A stretch of 64,000 bases of DNA, from NCBI GenBank assembly GCA_958448705.1, contig CAUDEY010000009.1, forward strand, positions 1 to 64,000. The letters run 5' to 3'. The stretch is from UMGS1322 sp900550765. GTDB taxonomy: Bacteria; Bacillota; Clostridia; Christensenellales; QALW01. Of this stretch, positions 53,075-61,057 are shown in pieces. Position 1 is the stretch's first letter; each line of letters opens with the position of its first letter. A model generated the notes under the pieces. That model was not told the origin of the DNA and did not search any database. It was given only the letters and a program-made list of their open reading frames with translations. The position numbers and the translations under genes are program-made.

Positions 53075-53440
53075 GGCTTGCCTATATATGGTTTTTCTTG
53101 GCTTTCTCTGACGAGGAGAGCCTGCTCATATGTTATTTCTCTTGGCTCCCTCTGACGAGGGAGCTGGCGAGCGTCAGCGAGACGGAGGGAGAGACTTGCA
53201 GCAGAGCAAGGGATCACTACTCCTGAGCCGCCTGCGGCGGCAGCTCCCCTAACAAGGGGAGCCTGTTTATATGTAGTTTCTCTTGGCTCCCTCTGATGAG
53301 GGAGCTGGCGAGCGGCAGCGAGACGGAGGGAGAGACTTGCAGCAGAGCAAGGGATCACTACCCCTGAGCCGCCTGCGGCGGCAGCTCCCCTGACAAGGGG
53401 AGCCTGCTCGTGTGTAGTTTCTCTTGGTTGCCTCTGATAA
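53075..53440. repeat. Second array of palindromic repeats (141-bp period)
   Basis: GGCTCCCTCTGACGAGGGAGC at 53144 and its twin at 53285 (141-bp period) each begin a unit containing GCGAGACGGAGGGAGAGACTTG, CAAGGGATCACTAC and a hairpin CGGCAGCTCCCCT/AGGGGAGCC; degenerate half-units flank them (53097-53120 and 53424-53448). It belongs to the same family as the 9066-9772 array, in the opposite sense. Open frames across it are artefacts. The 52885-53075 part is AT-rich spacer. Confidence 0.8.
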
Positions 53441-53584
53441 GGGAGGCAATTTTTGTTTTCGTTCTGCCTCTATTTTATTCCTTCGCTTTTCATCGCAAAA
53501 GCATGTTCCCTCCACGCGGGTGCCATGTGGATTTCAATATGCAAAACATCCGAGCCGCAGCCCGGATGTTCTAAAAACGCAAAA

Positions 53585-54604
53585 TTATTCCGTAAACAGT
53601 TCATCGGTAAAATATGCATTGGTATCCGCATGCCGGCCGCAGCCGTCGGTAACCGTTACGCGGACATAGACGTCGCCCGGCTCTATCGTTAGAGAGGCCT
53701 CCGTGATTGTCTGGCCCTCCGGTGCAAAAAATGAAACGTAGCCTCTGCGGCGGCCTAATGTAAAGCCGATTTTTGCCGCGGGAGAGCAGGTGATATGGAG
53801 CGTTCCGTCTTCAAACCACAGGGCATGAATTTCCGGTCCTTGCGATGCATAAAAATGGCCTTCTTCCAGCGCTCTGGTAATGGTGCGGTATTCTAATTTC
53901 TGTGCTTTTATCATGACAAAGCCGCCGAAGGAATCCCTTGTGCAGGGGGTTCCGTAATTATGGTTATCATCGGCGGCAATGCAGTAGATCCTTTTGCCTG
54001 CGCGGAGCATATCATCATATACCCGCGGATTGTAATCCTCATAACCCGCGGAGATACAGCCGAAATTACAGATCTCCATTGCATGCATTCCCTCATAGCG
54101 GGCATAGGATCGATAATCCTCCTGGGACCAGGTAGGATGATTATAAGTTACAAAAAATCCGGCTTCTCTGCCGCGCTTCATCATATCGCTGACGCCTTCG
54201 GGGGAGTATGTGCGTACATAATCCGGTTCCGTTTCCTTAAAACGGACTTCATCTCTGTGTTTTACGGCATTGGCAAACAAATAGTCGCTTCTGTGCCAGC
54301 ATACCGGCGTAAGATTCTCTTCCTCCAAAGCAATCAGGCACATATGGCAGCAGGGGCCGCCGTCGTTTGCCGTGCCGGAATTGACCTCCATCTCATAGCC
54401 GTTCAGGGGCAGAAAGGATTCGTCGCGCAGTTCGGGATGCGGAATCAGAATGTCGTGGTCGGTAAAGGCAAGGATTGAATATCCCTGTTCGCGGTAAAGC
54501 TTTTTTAATTCTGCCGGACTCAGACAGGCATCGGAAAAATCGGAATGGCAGTGCAGGTTTGCCTTATAAAAAGTTCCGGTTTGCGGCAGCAGATATTTTT
54601 TCAT
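53585..54604 (-). CDS. PHP-domain metal-dependent phosphoesterase-like protein
   Basis: A 339-residue cytoplasmic protein. The PHP metal motifs are ANLHCHSDFSDACLSP (~14-29), FTDHDILIPH (~48), the HNP (TYNHPTWSQ, ~155) and ADDNHN (~218). The C-terminal ~80 residues form a beta domain (EGHFYASQGPEIHALWFEDGTLHI...). PHP proteins cleave phosphate esters; several near relatives sit in carbohydrate loci and are of unknown substrate. It is divergent from the GH106-like gene (213 bp apart), which suggests shared regulation. Confidence 0.82.
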   Translation of the reverse strand: MKKYLLPQTGTFYKANLHCHSDFSDACLSPAELKKLYREQGYSILAFTDHDILIPHPELRDESFLPLNGYEMEVNSGTANDGGPCCHMCLIALEEENLTPVCWHRSDYLFANAVKHRDEVRFKETEPDYVRTYSPEGVSDMMKRGREAGFFVTYNHPTWSQEDYRSYARYEGMHAMEICNFGCISAGYEDYNPRVYDDMLRAGKRIYCIAADDNHNYGTPCTRDSFGGFVMIKAQKLEYRTITRALEEGHFYASQGPEIHALWFEDGTLHITCSPAAKIGFTLGRRRGYVSFFAPEGQTITEASLTIEPGDVYVRVTVTDGCGRHADTNAYFTDELFTE

Positions 54605-54730
54605 AAAAAATCCTCTTTTTTGTTAAAATTAATTTTATTATAAGCCGCGTGCCTAAAAAAGTCAATTCTAAAAAAGGAAAGGTACCTGTTTCTGCTTCCA
54701 AAAAGTTTCATTTTTCTCAAGCCTCAGGTC

Positions 54731-54759
54731 TTGCATTTGCAAAAGATGTATGCTACAAT
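54731..54759 (+). promoter_or_regulatory. Promoter of the GH106-like gene
   Basis: TTGCAT (54731-54736), 17 bp, TACAAT (54754-54759) with extended TATGC, the same -10 context as typA. It leaves ~52 nt to the ATG. Confidence 0.7.
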
Positions 54760-54817
54760 AAGCAAAGTATATGGATGGAAAAAGGAAGATTCCACCAGTT
54801 AAACGGAGGATTTTATC

Positions 54818-57800
54818 ATGTTGTATAAAAAGAATGCAGTGCCGGAGCTCACTGCGGAGTTGTTTGAAAACCCCACATCGGAATTTCGGGGAGCCCCTTT
54901 TTGGGCCTGGAATACCAAACTGAAAGACGAGATGCTCCTTAGGCAAATTGAGATCTTTAAGCAGATGGGTATTGGCGGCTTCCACATGCACGTGCGGTCA
55001 GGCATGGCCACCGAATATTTAAGCGAAGAGTTTATGCGCCTGATTCGCCTGTGCAATGAAAAGGCAAAAAAAGAGGATATGCTTTGCTGGCTGTATGACG
55101 AAGACCGTTGGCCTTCCGGGGCGGCGGGCGGCCTTGTTACAAAAAATTACCGCTACAGGGGCCGTTCTCTGGTAATTGACAGCACGGATCCGCACAGCCG
55201 TCGGAATTTTGCTGAGAATTTTGAAGAATTCTGCCGGATGGCGGATGCGGGAGAAAAGCCCTGCGGATATTTTTTGGGCAGATACACCGTAACCTTTGAC
55301 GGCAATCATTTTATGAAGGACTATCGCCGCTTGGAGGCGGAGGAGGAACCCTCCGGCAAGGTGTGGTATGCCTATATCATAGTAAATGAGGATAATCCCT
55401 GGTATAACGGTCAGGCCTATCTGGATACCCTGAATAAACAAGCGGTAGAAGAATTTGTGCATGTGACGTACGATGCATATTTTAAAGCCGTCGGCAAAGA
55501 TTTCGGCGGGAGCATTCCTGCTATCTTTACCGATGAGCCCCAGGTGCCGCGGCACAGCTATTTTAAAACCTCCGGAGCGGATGGATATATTACGTTGCCT
55601 TTTACCGATGATTTTGAGCAGACCTATCAAGCTGCCTACGGCGAAAGCCTGCTGGATAAGGCCCCGGAGCTGGTATGGGAAAAGCCGGGAAATGGCTGTG
55701 CGCTTACCCGCTACCGTTATATGGATCATATGTGCGAACGGTTTGTTTCGGCCTTTGTGGATACCATCGGCCAGTGGTGCATGGAGCATAATATTGCCTT
55801 TACCGGCCATATGATGCAGGAACCTACGCTCAGCAGCCAAACCGATTCTTTAGGCGAAGCTATGCGCTGTTACCGGAATTTTCAAATTCCCGGCATGGAT
55901 CTTTTGTGCGATGCTGTAGAACTGACTACCGCCAAACAGGTGCAGTCGGCGGTGCATCAATACGGCAGGGAAGGAATGCTCTCCGAGCTTTACGGCGTTA
56001 CCGGCTGGAACTTTGATTTTAAAGGCCATAAGCGTCAGGGCGATTGGCAGGCGGCTTTAGGGGTAACGGTGCGCGTGCATCACTTGACCTGGGTTTCCAT
56101 GAACGGAGAGGCCAAGCGTGACTATCCCGCCTCTATCGGATATCAGTCTCCGTGGTATCGGGAATATCGTTATATCGAAGATCATTTTGCAAGGGTAAAC
56201 ACCGCGCTGACCCGGGGCACGCCGGAGGTCCGTATCGGAGTGATCCATCCGGTAGAAAGCTTTTGGCTTTACTGCGGGCCTAATGATAAAACCGCATTGC
56301 GCCGCCAGTACCTGGATGCACAGTTCGATCAGCTGACCCGCGCACTTGCCTACAGCGGTATTGATTTTGATTTTATTTCCGAATCTCTCTTTCCGCAGCT
56401 GTGCAAAACGGCGTCTGTTCCTCTTACCGTAGGCGAGATGAAATATGACTGCATCGTCGTTCCGGTAATGGAAACGATGCGTTCCTCAACGCTGGAGCGG
56501 CTGGAGGCCTTTGCCAAAGCTGGCGGCAGGGTGATTTTGATTGGGAAGCCGCCGGTGTATATTGATGCAGAACCTTCCGAGGCAGCGGCAAAGGCGGCAA
56601 AAAATTGGAAACAGCTGGACGTAGATTATACTGCGTTGATCGATGCTTTAGAGGATTTCCGTTTTGTTGATTTTACCGACATGGATACCGGCGTACGCTG
56701 CGGCAACTTTGTGCATCAGCTGCGCAATGACGGCCAGGATAAATGGCTGTTCTTCTGCCATGGCGAAAATATGGAAAAGCGCAAGGGCTTTGTTTCGGCA
56801 CTGTATTGTGAAAAAGTAAAGCTTACCATTACAGGGGAGTACGATTTGACCGAATATGATACGCTGACCGGTAAAATTTATACTCCGGCTTACCGTATAG
56901 AAGACGGAAGAACCATTTTAATGCGCACCATGTTTGCTCAAGACAGCCTGCTGCTGAAGCTGACGCCGACAAAGGGCGATAAGCTGGTAGAAGGCGATGC
57001 GCCTGTTCGGGCTATGCCCAAGGGCGTAAACGACGTGATTGTAAGCAGGCCCAGCGCCAAAGTGGTTATTCCCGTGGCCGGCGGAAGTGTTTCCGTGGCT
57101 GATGCTGTGCCGTATACATTGGATGAGCCCAATGCCGTGCTGCTGGATCTTTGTGAATATGCCTTTGACGGCGAAGCTTATCAGGGGCCGGAGGATTCTC
57201 TGCTGGTTGCCGATATCGGCAGGAAGCGGTTCTTTGAAAAACATCAGGGACAGCGCATCGTTCAGCCCTGGGTGGAGATTCCCGAGGAGATACGGCGGGA
57301 TATGCAAGAGCATACCGTAAAACGCAGATTCCGTTTTCACAGCGACATTGCCGTTGAAAATGCTCATTTGGCATTGGAACTGGCGGATCAGGCAAAGATC
57401 TGGGTCAACGGCAGGCAGATCTCCAATCAGCCCGACGGCTGGTATGTGGATGAATGTATTCAAACCGTACCGGTACCTGCGCTGCAGCCGGGCGAGGTCG
57501 TGATTGAAATAGAAATCCCCTTCTCTCTGCGCAGCTGTACTGAATGGTGTTATTTCCTGGGGGATTTCGGCGTAAAAGTCCGCGGGAAATTCATTACTGT
57601 GATTCCCCGGCCTAAAACACTCGTCTTTGGTGACGCCGTATCGCAGGGGCTGCCGTTCTATACGGGCAATATCATTTATCATACTGCCTACAATGAGCCT
57701 GCCGGTGCGGAGCGCACCCTGCAGCTTTCCCAATATGCCGGCGCTTTGGCTAAGGTGCGTGTTGACGGAAAAGAAGCCGGAATAGCGGCGTTGGCTCCCT

Positions 57801-58015
57801 ATTGCGTTTCTTTGGGCTTTATGGAAAAAGGTACGCACCGCATCGATATTACCGTGTTCGGTACCCGGGGCAACGCCTTTGGTCCTGTACACAACAACGT
57901 AGCGGATTATCCCTATTTAGGCCCCAACGCCTGGCGTACGCATCATTCGCCCTTGTGGTCGGATATCTATCAGCTTCATCCCACCGGGCTGCTGAATGCC
58001 CCGGAAATTTACTGA
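54818..58015 (+). CDS. Large GH106-like glycoside hydrolase (alpha-L-rhamnosidase type)
   Basis: A 1065-residue protein without signal peptide. The N-terminal barrel carries the family landmarks: FENPTSEFRGAPFWAWN (~16-32), GIGGFHMHVRSGM (~52), CWLYDEDRWPSGAAGG (~87-102), FTDEPQVPRHSYF (~238), a large barrel insertion, then a beta-rich region and a C-terminal galactose-binding-like jelly roll (~840-1065; AKIWVNGRQISNQPDGWYV). GH106 cleaves terminal alpha-L-rhamnosides; related uncharacterised branches are common in gut anaerobes, so exact sugar is open. ATG follows GGAGGATTTTATC. Confidence 0.8.
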   Translation: MLYKKNAVPELTAELFENPTSEFRGAPFWAWNTKLKDEMLLRQIEIFKQMGIGGFHMHVRSGMATEYLSEEFMRLIRLCNEKAKKEDMLCWLYDEDRWPSGAAGGLVTKNYRYRGRSLVIDSTDPHSRRNFAENFEEFCRMADAGEKPCGYFLGRYTVTFDGNHFMKDYRRLEAEEEPSGKVWYAYIIVNEDNPWYNGQAYLDTLNKQAVEEFVHVTYDAYFKAVGKDFGGSIPAIFTDEPQVPRHSYFKTSGADGYITLPFTDDFEQTYQAAYGESLLDKAPELVWEKPGNGCALTRYRYMDHMCERFVSAFVDTIGQWCMEHNIAFTGHMMQEPTLSSQTDSLGEAMRCYRNFQIPGMDLLCDAVELTTAKQVQSAVHQYGREGMLSELYGVTGWNFDFKGHKRQGDWQAALGVTVRVHHLTWVSMNGEAKRDYPASIGYQSPWYREYRYIEDHFARVNTALTRGTPEVRIGVIHPVESFWLYCGPNDKTALRRQYLDAQFDQLTRALAYSGIDFDFISESLFPQLCKTASVPLTVGEMKYDCIVVPVMETMRSSTLERLEAFAKAGGRVILIGKPPVYIDAEPSEAAAKAAKNWKQLDVDYTALIDALEDFRFVDFTDMDTGVRCGNFVHQLRNDGQDKWLFFCHGENMEKRKGFVSALYCEKVKLTITGEYDLTEYDTLTGKIYTPAYRIEDGRTILMRTMFAQDSLLLKLTPTKGDKLVEGDAPVRAMPKGVNDVIVSRPSAKVVIPVAGGSVSVADAVPYTLDEPNAVLLDLCEYAFDGEAYQGPEDSLLVADIGRKRFFEKHQGQRIVQPWVEIPEEIRRDMQEHTVKRRFRFHSDIAVENAHLALELADQAKIWVNGRQISNQPDGWYVDECIQTVPVPALQPGEVVIEIEIPFSLRSCTEWCYFLGDFGVKVRGKFITVIPRPKTLVFGDAVSQGLPFYTGNIIYHTAYNEPAGAERTLQLSQYAGALAKVRVDGKEAGIAALAPYCVSLGFMEKGTHRIDITVFGTRGNAFGPVHNNVADYPYLGPNAWRTHHSPLWSDIYQLHPTGLLNAPEIY

Positions 58016-58097
58016 GAAAAAAGCCCTCGCTGAATGACAGAGGAGCATAAAGAAGTATTGCAAAAATACTGACCTATGCCAAGTGAACGGGAAATAA

Positions 58098-58142
58098 GAA
58101 AACTCTATGTGAATGGATAAACCATTTGCATAGAGTTTTTCT
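58098..58142 (+). terminator. Terminator after the GH106-like gene
   Basis: AAAACTCTATG / CATAGAGTTTT with inner ATGG/CCAT pairing, followed by a T run (TTTTTC). It is ~85 bp past the stop codon. Confidence 0.75.
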
Positions 58143-58159
58143 TTTGCTTATTTCAAATT

Positions 58160-58284
58160 TTCAGCGTCCGCAGGATGCGCAGCCGTCACCGAAGGGGACG
58201 ATCTTGGGGGCTTGGGGGTTATCCCTCAACAAGCGTTTTGGCGGGTAGAAAACTCGCCAAAATCGCAAACATGTACATGTTTGC
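58160..58284. other. Palindrome-rich junction, possible transfer-origin or insertion scar
   Basis: The stretch holds GATTTTGGCGAG / CCCGCCAAAAC-type arms (58233-58262; TTTTGGCG and CGCCAAAA) and a perfect 20-bp palindrome GCAAACATGTACATGTTTGC (58265-58284), next to G-rich GGGGGCTTGGGGG. Its composition differs from the flanks and it directly abuts the cut nitroreductase gene. Resemblance to relaxase-associated regions of clostridial conjugative elements is from memory and unverified. Confidence 0.4.
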
Positions 58285-58345
58285 ATTGCTTGCCAGTATA
58301 TGTACGGACAGATTTTCTGGCGCAAATTGCTTCCATTGTATTCAT
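58226..58345 (-). pseudogene. Nitroreductase gene truncated after ~19 codons
   Basis: On the minus strand GGAGGTATCTATCC precedes an ATG at 58345 that encodes MNTMEAICARKSVRTYTGK, the classic N-terminus of FMN-dependent nitroreductases (single-residue variants of AIxxRxSVRxYxxK). From codon 20 the frame passes into the palindrome region, gives an unrelated tail and stops at 58226. A normal nitroreductase has ~170-200 residues. It begins 17 bp after the sensor kinase stop, so it was probably the third gene of the response-regulator/kinase operon before being cut. Confidence 0.7.
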
Positions 58346-58361
58346 GGATAGATACCTCCAT

Positions 58362-59402
58362 TTATTTATTATTTATACATACCTCAAATGTGTTTCTCTT
58401 ATCGAAAGAATGGACGGATATATTACCATTGTGCAAGTCAATTATTTTTTTTACAATCGCAAGTCCCAGACCATTTCCCTCTGTGGAATGGGAACGGTCT
58501 CCCTGGTAAAACTTATCAAAAATATGTGCCCGCATTTCCGGGGGGATCTCCTCGCCGCGGTTTTGGATTTGGACAACGGTGTCGCCTTCTATTTCTTTTA
58601 CCACTACATTGATTTGGCCACCGACATGAGAAAACTTAATGGCGTTGTCCAATAGATTGATCCATACCTGTTTGAGCATTTCTTCGTTGCCTATCGTATA
58701 GCACTCCCAGTTGTCAAAGACAACCTCCAGATTTTTGTCGGCAAGCTTCTGATCCAGCAAGGCGATAACAAGGCGGATTTGTTCGCTGAGATTAAATCGT
58801 CTCTTATCGGTCAGGATCGTCTGTTTTTCGATTTTGGAAAGATACAATACATTGGCCGACAAAGAGGAAAGCCGCTCTGATTCGCTGATGATAATATCCA
58901 GATATTCATTGCGTTCTTCGGGGGTTAAATCTTCCCATTTAAGAGCTTTGGCAAAACCGCGGATGGATACGATAGGCGTTTTGAATTCGTGGGAAAAGCT
59001 ATTGACAAAGTCTGTCCGCAGCATTTCCACACTGCCGATTTCCTCTACCATGTGGTTGAACTTGTCTCCCAGTTTGCGCAGCTCTTCCAGCCCTTTCAGG
59101 CTCAACCTTACGCTGTAATCCCCGTCAGCTACCTTGTCGGTGGCGTCCATCAGTTCCCGCAGGGGGCGTAGGGGCGCACGGCTGAATATAGCTGCCAGGA
59201 CAGTGCCTACCGCCACGCTGGTCAGACAAAAGATAAACAATGGGACTCGCTCCATACCACCGCCTTCCAGTATGCCTACACTGGACAGCAGGAATGTTCC
59301 GAAAAAGGTCAGGAGCATGGTGGCAAGCATAATCAAAAAGACAATAAAAGCAAAAAACAGCGTCAGGCGGAAATACTTTAAAGACGATTTCAGCTTACTC
59401 AT
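58362..59402 (-). CDS. Sensor histidine kinase with short external loop
   Basis: A 346-residue kinase: two membrane helices (~13-41 and ~54-73) with an external loop of only about a dozen residues, HAMP (~74-126; PLRPLRELMDATDKVADGDYSVRL), HisKA with the phospho-acceptor in FVNSFSHEFKTPIVSI (~135) and HATPase (~230-340; NLLDNAIKFS, GNGLGLAIVKKII). The near-absent sensing loop resembles kinases that take their signal inside the membrane or from a partner ABC transporter. Overlaps the response regulator gene by 8 bp. Confidence 0.9.
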   Translation of the reverse strand: MSKLKSSLKYFRLTLFFAFIVFLIMLATMLLTFFGTFLLSSVGILEGGGMERVPLFIFCLTSVAVGTVLAAIFSRAPLRPLRELMDATDKVADGDYSVRLSLKGLEELRKLGDKFNHMVEEIGSVEMLRTDFVNSFSHEFKTPIVSIRGFAKALKWEDLTPEERNEYLDIIISESERLSSLSANVLYLSKIEKQTILTDKRRFNLSEQIRLVIALLDQKLADKNLEVVFDNWECYTIGNEEMLKQVWINLLDNAIKFSHVGGQINVVVKEIEGDTVVQIQNRGEEIPPEMRAHIFDKFYQGDRSHSTEGNGLGLAIVKKIIDLHNGNISVHSFDKRNTFEVCINNK

Positions 59403-60072
59403 GGTGAATCACCGCCTTGTAGCCGATTCCCCGAATCGCAACAATTTCAAATTCCGACCACTCTTCAAACCGGCGACGCAAACGGGTAATATGGACATTC
59501 ACAGTGGTGTCTACTGTATTTGACTCCATGCCCCAGATTTCATCCATGAGCTGCAGGCGGGTGAAAATTTTGCCTGGATAAGAGAGCAGCTTATATAAAA
59601 GATAAAATTCTTTCTGCGGTAGAGTCTGTTCCACACCTTCCCTGGAAACAGTCAGGGAATCGTAATCCAGAGTCACTTTGCCGATACGCAGCTTACGCTC
59701 GTTGGCGATTTGAGAGCGGTGCAACAGAGCTTTGATTCGCAAGAGCATTTCCTCCTCGTTGACCGGCTTTACCATGTAATCGTCGGTGCCTACCAGAAAT
59801 CCCTTGCATTTTTCCTCCGGCAAGTCCTTTGCCGTCACCATGAGAATGGGGGTATTGTCCCCGGCACGCCTGATATATTCGGCAAATTCGTATCCATCCA
59901 TAACGGGCATCATTATGTCCAGTACAATCAAGTCGATATGCTGTTTATCGGTTATCTCTAAAGCCTCCTGCCCGTTTGAGGCCCCATAAACTTCATAACC
60001 CGCATGTTTTAGCACTGCCTTCATCAAACGTGCGGTATTTTTGTCGTCCTCTACTACTAAAATTTGAAACAT
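59395..60072 (-). CDS. OmpR-family response regulator
   Basis: A 225-residue regulator: receiver (~1-118; VVEDDKNTARL, phospho-Asp in LIVLDIMMPVMDGYEF at ~52, MVTAKDLPEEK, YMVKPVNEEE) and winged helix (~130-225; LPQKEFYLLYKLLSYPGKIFTRLQLMDEIWG, VNVHITRLRRRF). Paired with the kinase downstream. A set of AAAATTAACT repeats lies directly upstream (60111-60182), the likely autoregulatory and outward-acting binding site between this operon and the alarmone synthetase gene. Confidence 0.92.
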   Translation of the reverse strand: MFQILVVEDDKNTARLMKAVLKHAGYEVYGASNGQEALEITDKQHIDLIVLDIMMPVMDGYEFAEYIRRAGDNTPILMVTAKDLPEEKCKGFLVGTDDYMVKPVNEEEMLLRIKALLHRSQIANERKLRIGKVTLDYDSLTVSREGVEQTLPQKEFYLLYKLLSYPGKIFTRLQLMDEIWGMESNTVDTTVNVHITRLRRRFEEWSEFEIVAIRGIGYKAVIHHE

Positions 60073-60110
60073 CTCTGCACCTCCCAGCCTTAATTCCTAT
60101 TATATCAGAA

Positions 60111-60182
60111 AAAATTAACTGAAAATTAACTCAGAACAGAAGTTTTGGCTTTTTTTACAATTATGGTTCCTCAGTTAATTTT
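60111..60182. promoter_or_regulatory. AAAATTAACT direct and inverted repeats (response-regulator site candidate)
   Basis: AAAATTAACT at 60111-60120 and again at 60122-60131 (11-bp period), with the inverse AGTTAATTTT at 60173-60182. OmpR-family regulators bind direct repeats with an 11-bp period. It lies in the divergent region between the two-component operon and the alarmone synthetase. A weaker AGTTAAT occurs at 60992-60998, before the ABC transporter. Confidence 0.6.
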
Positions 60183-60288
60183 GAGTTTCTTGATACGAGC
60201 TAAAATTTATGCACAGATCATGCTGAGCAGATTTGAATCGAAGATTATCATGCTCACAATGGCAAGTAAATTTAGCGAAGTGAAAAAC

Positions 60289-60942
60289 ATGGACGAAGCT
60301 GCTGTAGAAATCAGCGATTTACCTTTGGGTTTCCCGGAATCGTTTCAGAAACTGCAAGAAATGAATCTGCTGTATTCCAGCGCTGTAAGGGAAATATCAG
60401 TTAAACTTGAAAATCTCAATGAGGAATTCAAAATAAACCATTCCCGCAATCCGATACAGCATATTAAGCACCGAATCAAGCGGCCGGACAGTATTCGGGA
60501 AAAAATGCTGCGGCGCGGTCTTGCACTTGACTATGAAGTCATGCGCGAGGAAATCACGGACATCGGCGGCCTGCGGGTGATATGTTCTTATATCAACGAC
60601 ATTTACGCCATAGCGGAAATGCTGAAACGGCAGGATGATGTTCTGACGGTGCAGATCAAGGATTATATTGCGCACCCAAAGCCAAACGGATACCGCAGCT
60701 ATCATTTAATTGTTGGTATTCCCGTGTTCTTTTCAGAGGAAACACAGGTCATCCCAGTTGAAATTCAGATGCGCACAATGGCAATGGATTTTTGGGCGAG
60801 TTTGGAGCATCAGCTAAGGTACAAAACTTCTGCGGAAATTCCCAGTTCTATCCGGATGCGCCTGACCCAAATAGCCGATGAAATTTATAGAGAAGATCTG
60901 GAAATGCAGAATATTTACCAAGAAATTCACCAGCTCCGGTGA
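60289..60942 (+). CDS. Small alarmone synthetase (RelQ/YjbM type GTP pyrophosphokinase)
   Basis: A ~217-residue protein with only the RelA-SpoT synthetase domain: RIKRPDSIREKMLRRG (ATP-binding), EEITDIGGLRVICSYINDIY (~90), KDYIAHPKPNGYRSYHLIVGIP (GTP/tyrosine loop, ~125) and VEIQMRTMAMDFWASLEHQLRYK (~165). No HD hydrolase, TGS or ACT domain. It makes (p)ppGpp or related alarmones. The frame stays open back to 60145; ATG 60289 (GAAGTG upstream) gives the usual family length, but 60250 and 60259 are possible. Its place between an envelope-type two-component system and ABC transporters is unusual. Confidence 0.88.
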   Translation: MDEAAVEISDLPLGFPESFQKLQEMNLLYSSAVREISVKLENLNEEFKINHSRNPIQHIKHRIKRPDSIREKMLRRGLALDYEVMREEITDIGGLRVICSYINDIYAIAEMLKRQDDVLTVQIKDYIAHPKPNGYRSYHLIVGIPVFFSEETQVIPVEIQMRTMAMDFWASLEHQLRYKTSAEIPSSIRMRLTQIADEIYREDLEMQNIYQEIHQLR

Positions 60943-61057
60943 ACGAATAAAACATTCATTGTTCATTAAGTTTTCAAAAAGTGAGTCCCATAGTTAATGT
61001 TCGGTTTTTCAAACGATGGTAGACTATGCCCATCAAAACGCAAAGGAGTGAACCCAC

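Noticed and set aside
52885..53075. T-box leader for tyrS
   Set aside because: No Stem I or antiterminator consensus (TGGNACCGCG) could be found on the minus strand.
52921..53515. Minus-strand frames with repeated RQLPHQREP-like peptides
   Set aside because: By-products of the 141-bp repeat array, not genes.
60145..60288. 48-codon N-terminal extension of the alarmone synthetase
   Set aside because: It runs through the regulator-binding repeats and promoter region, and family members start near the chosen ATG.
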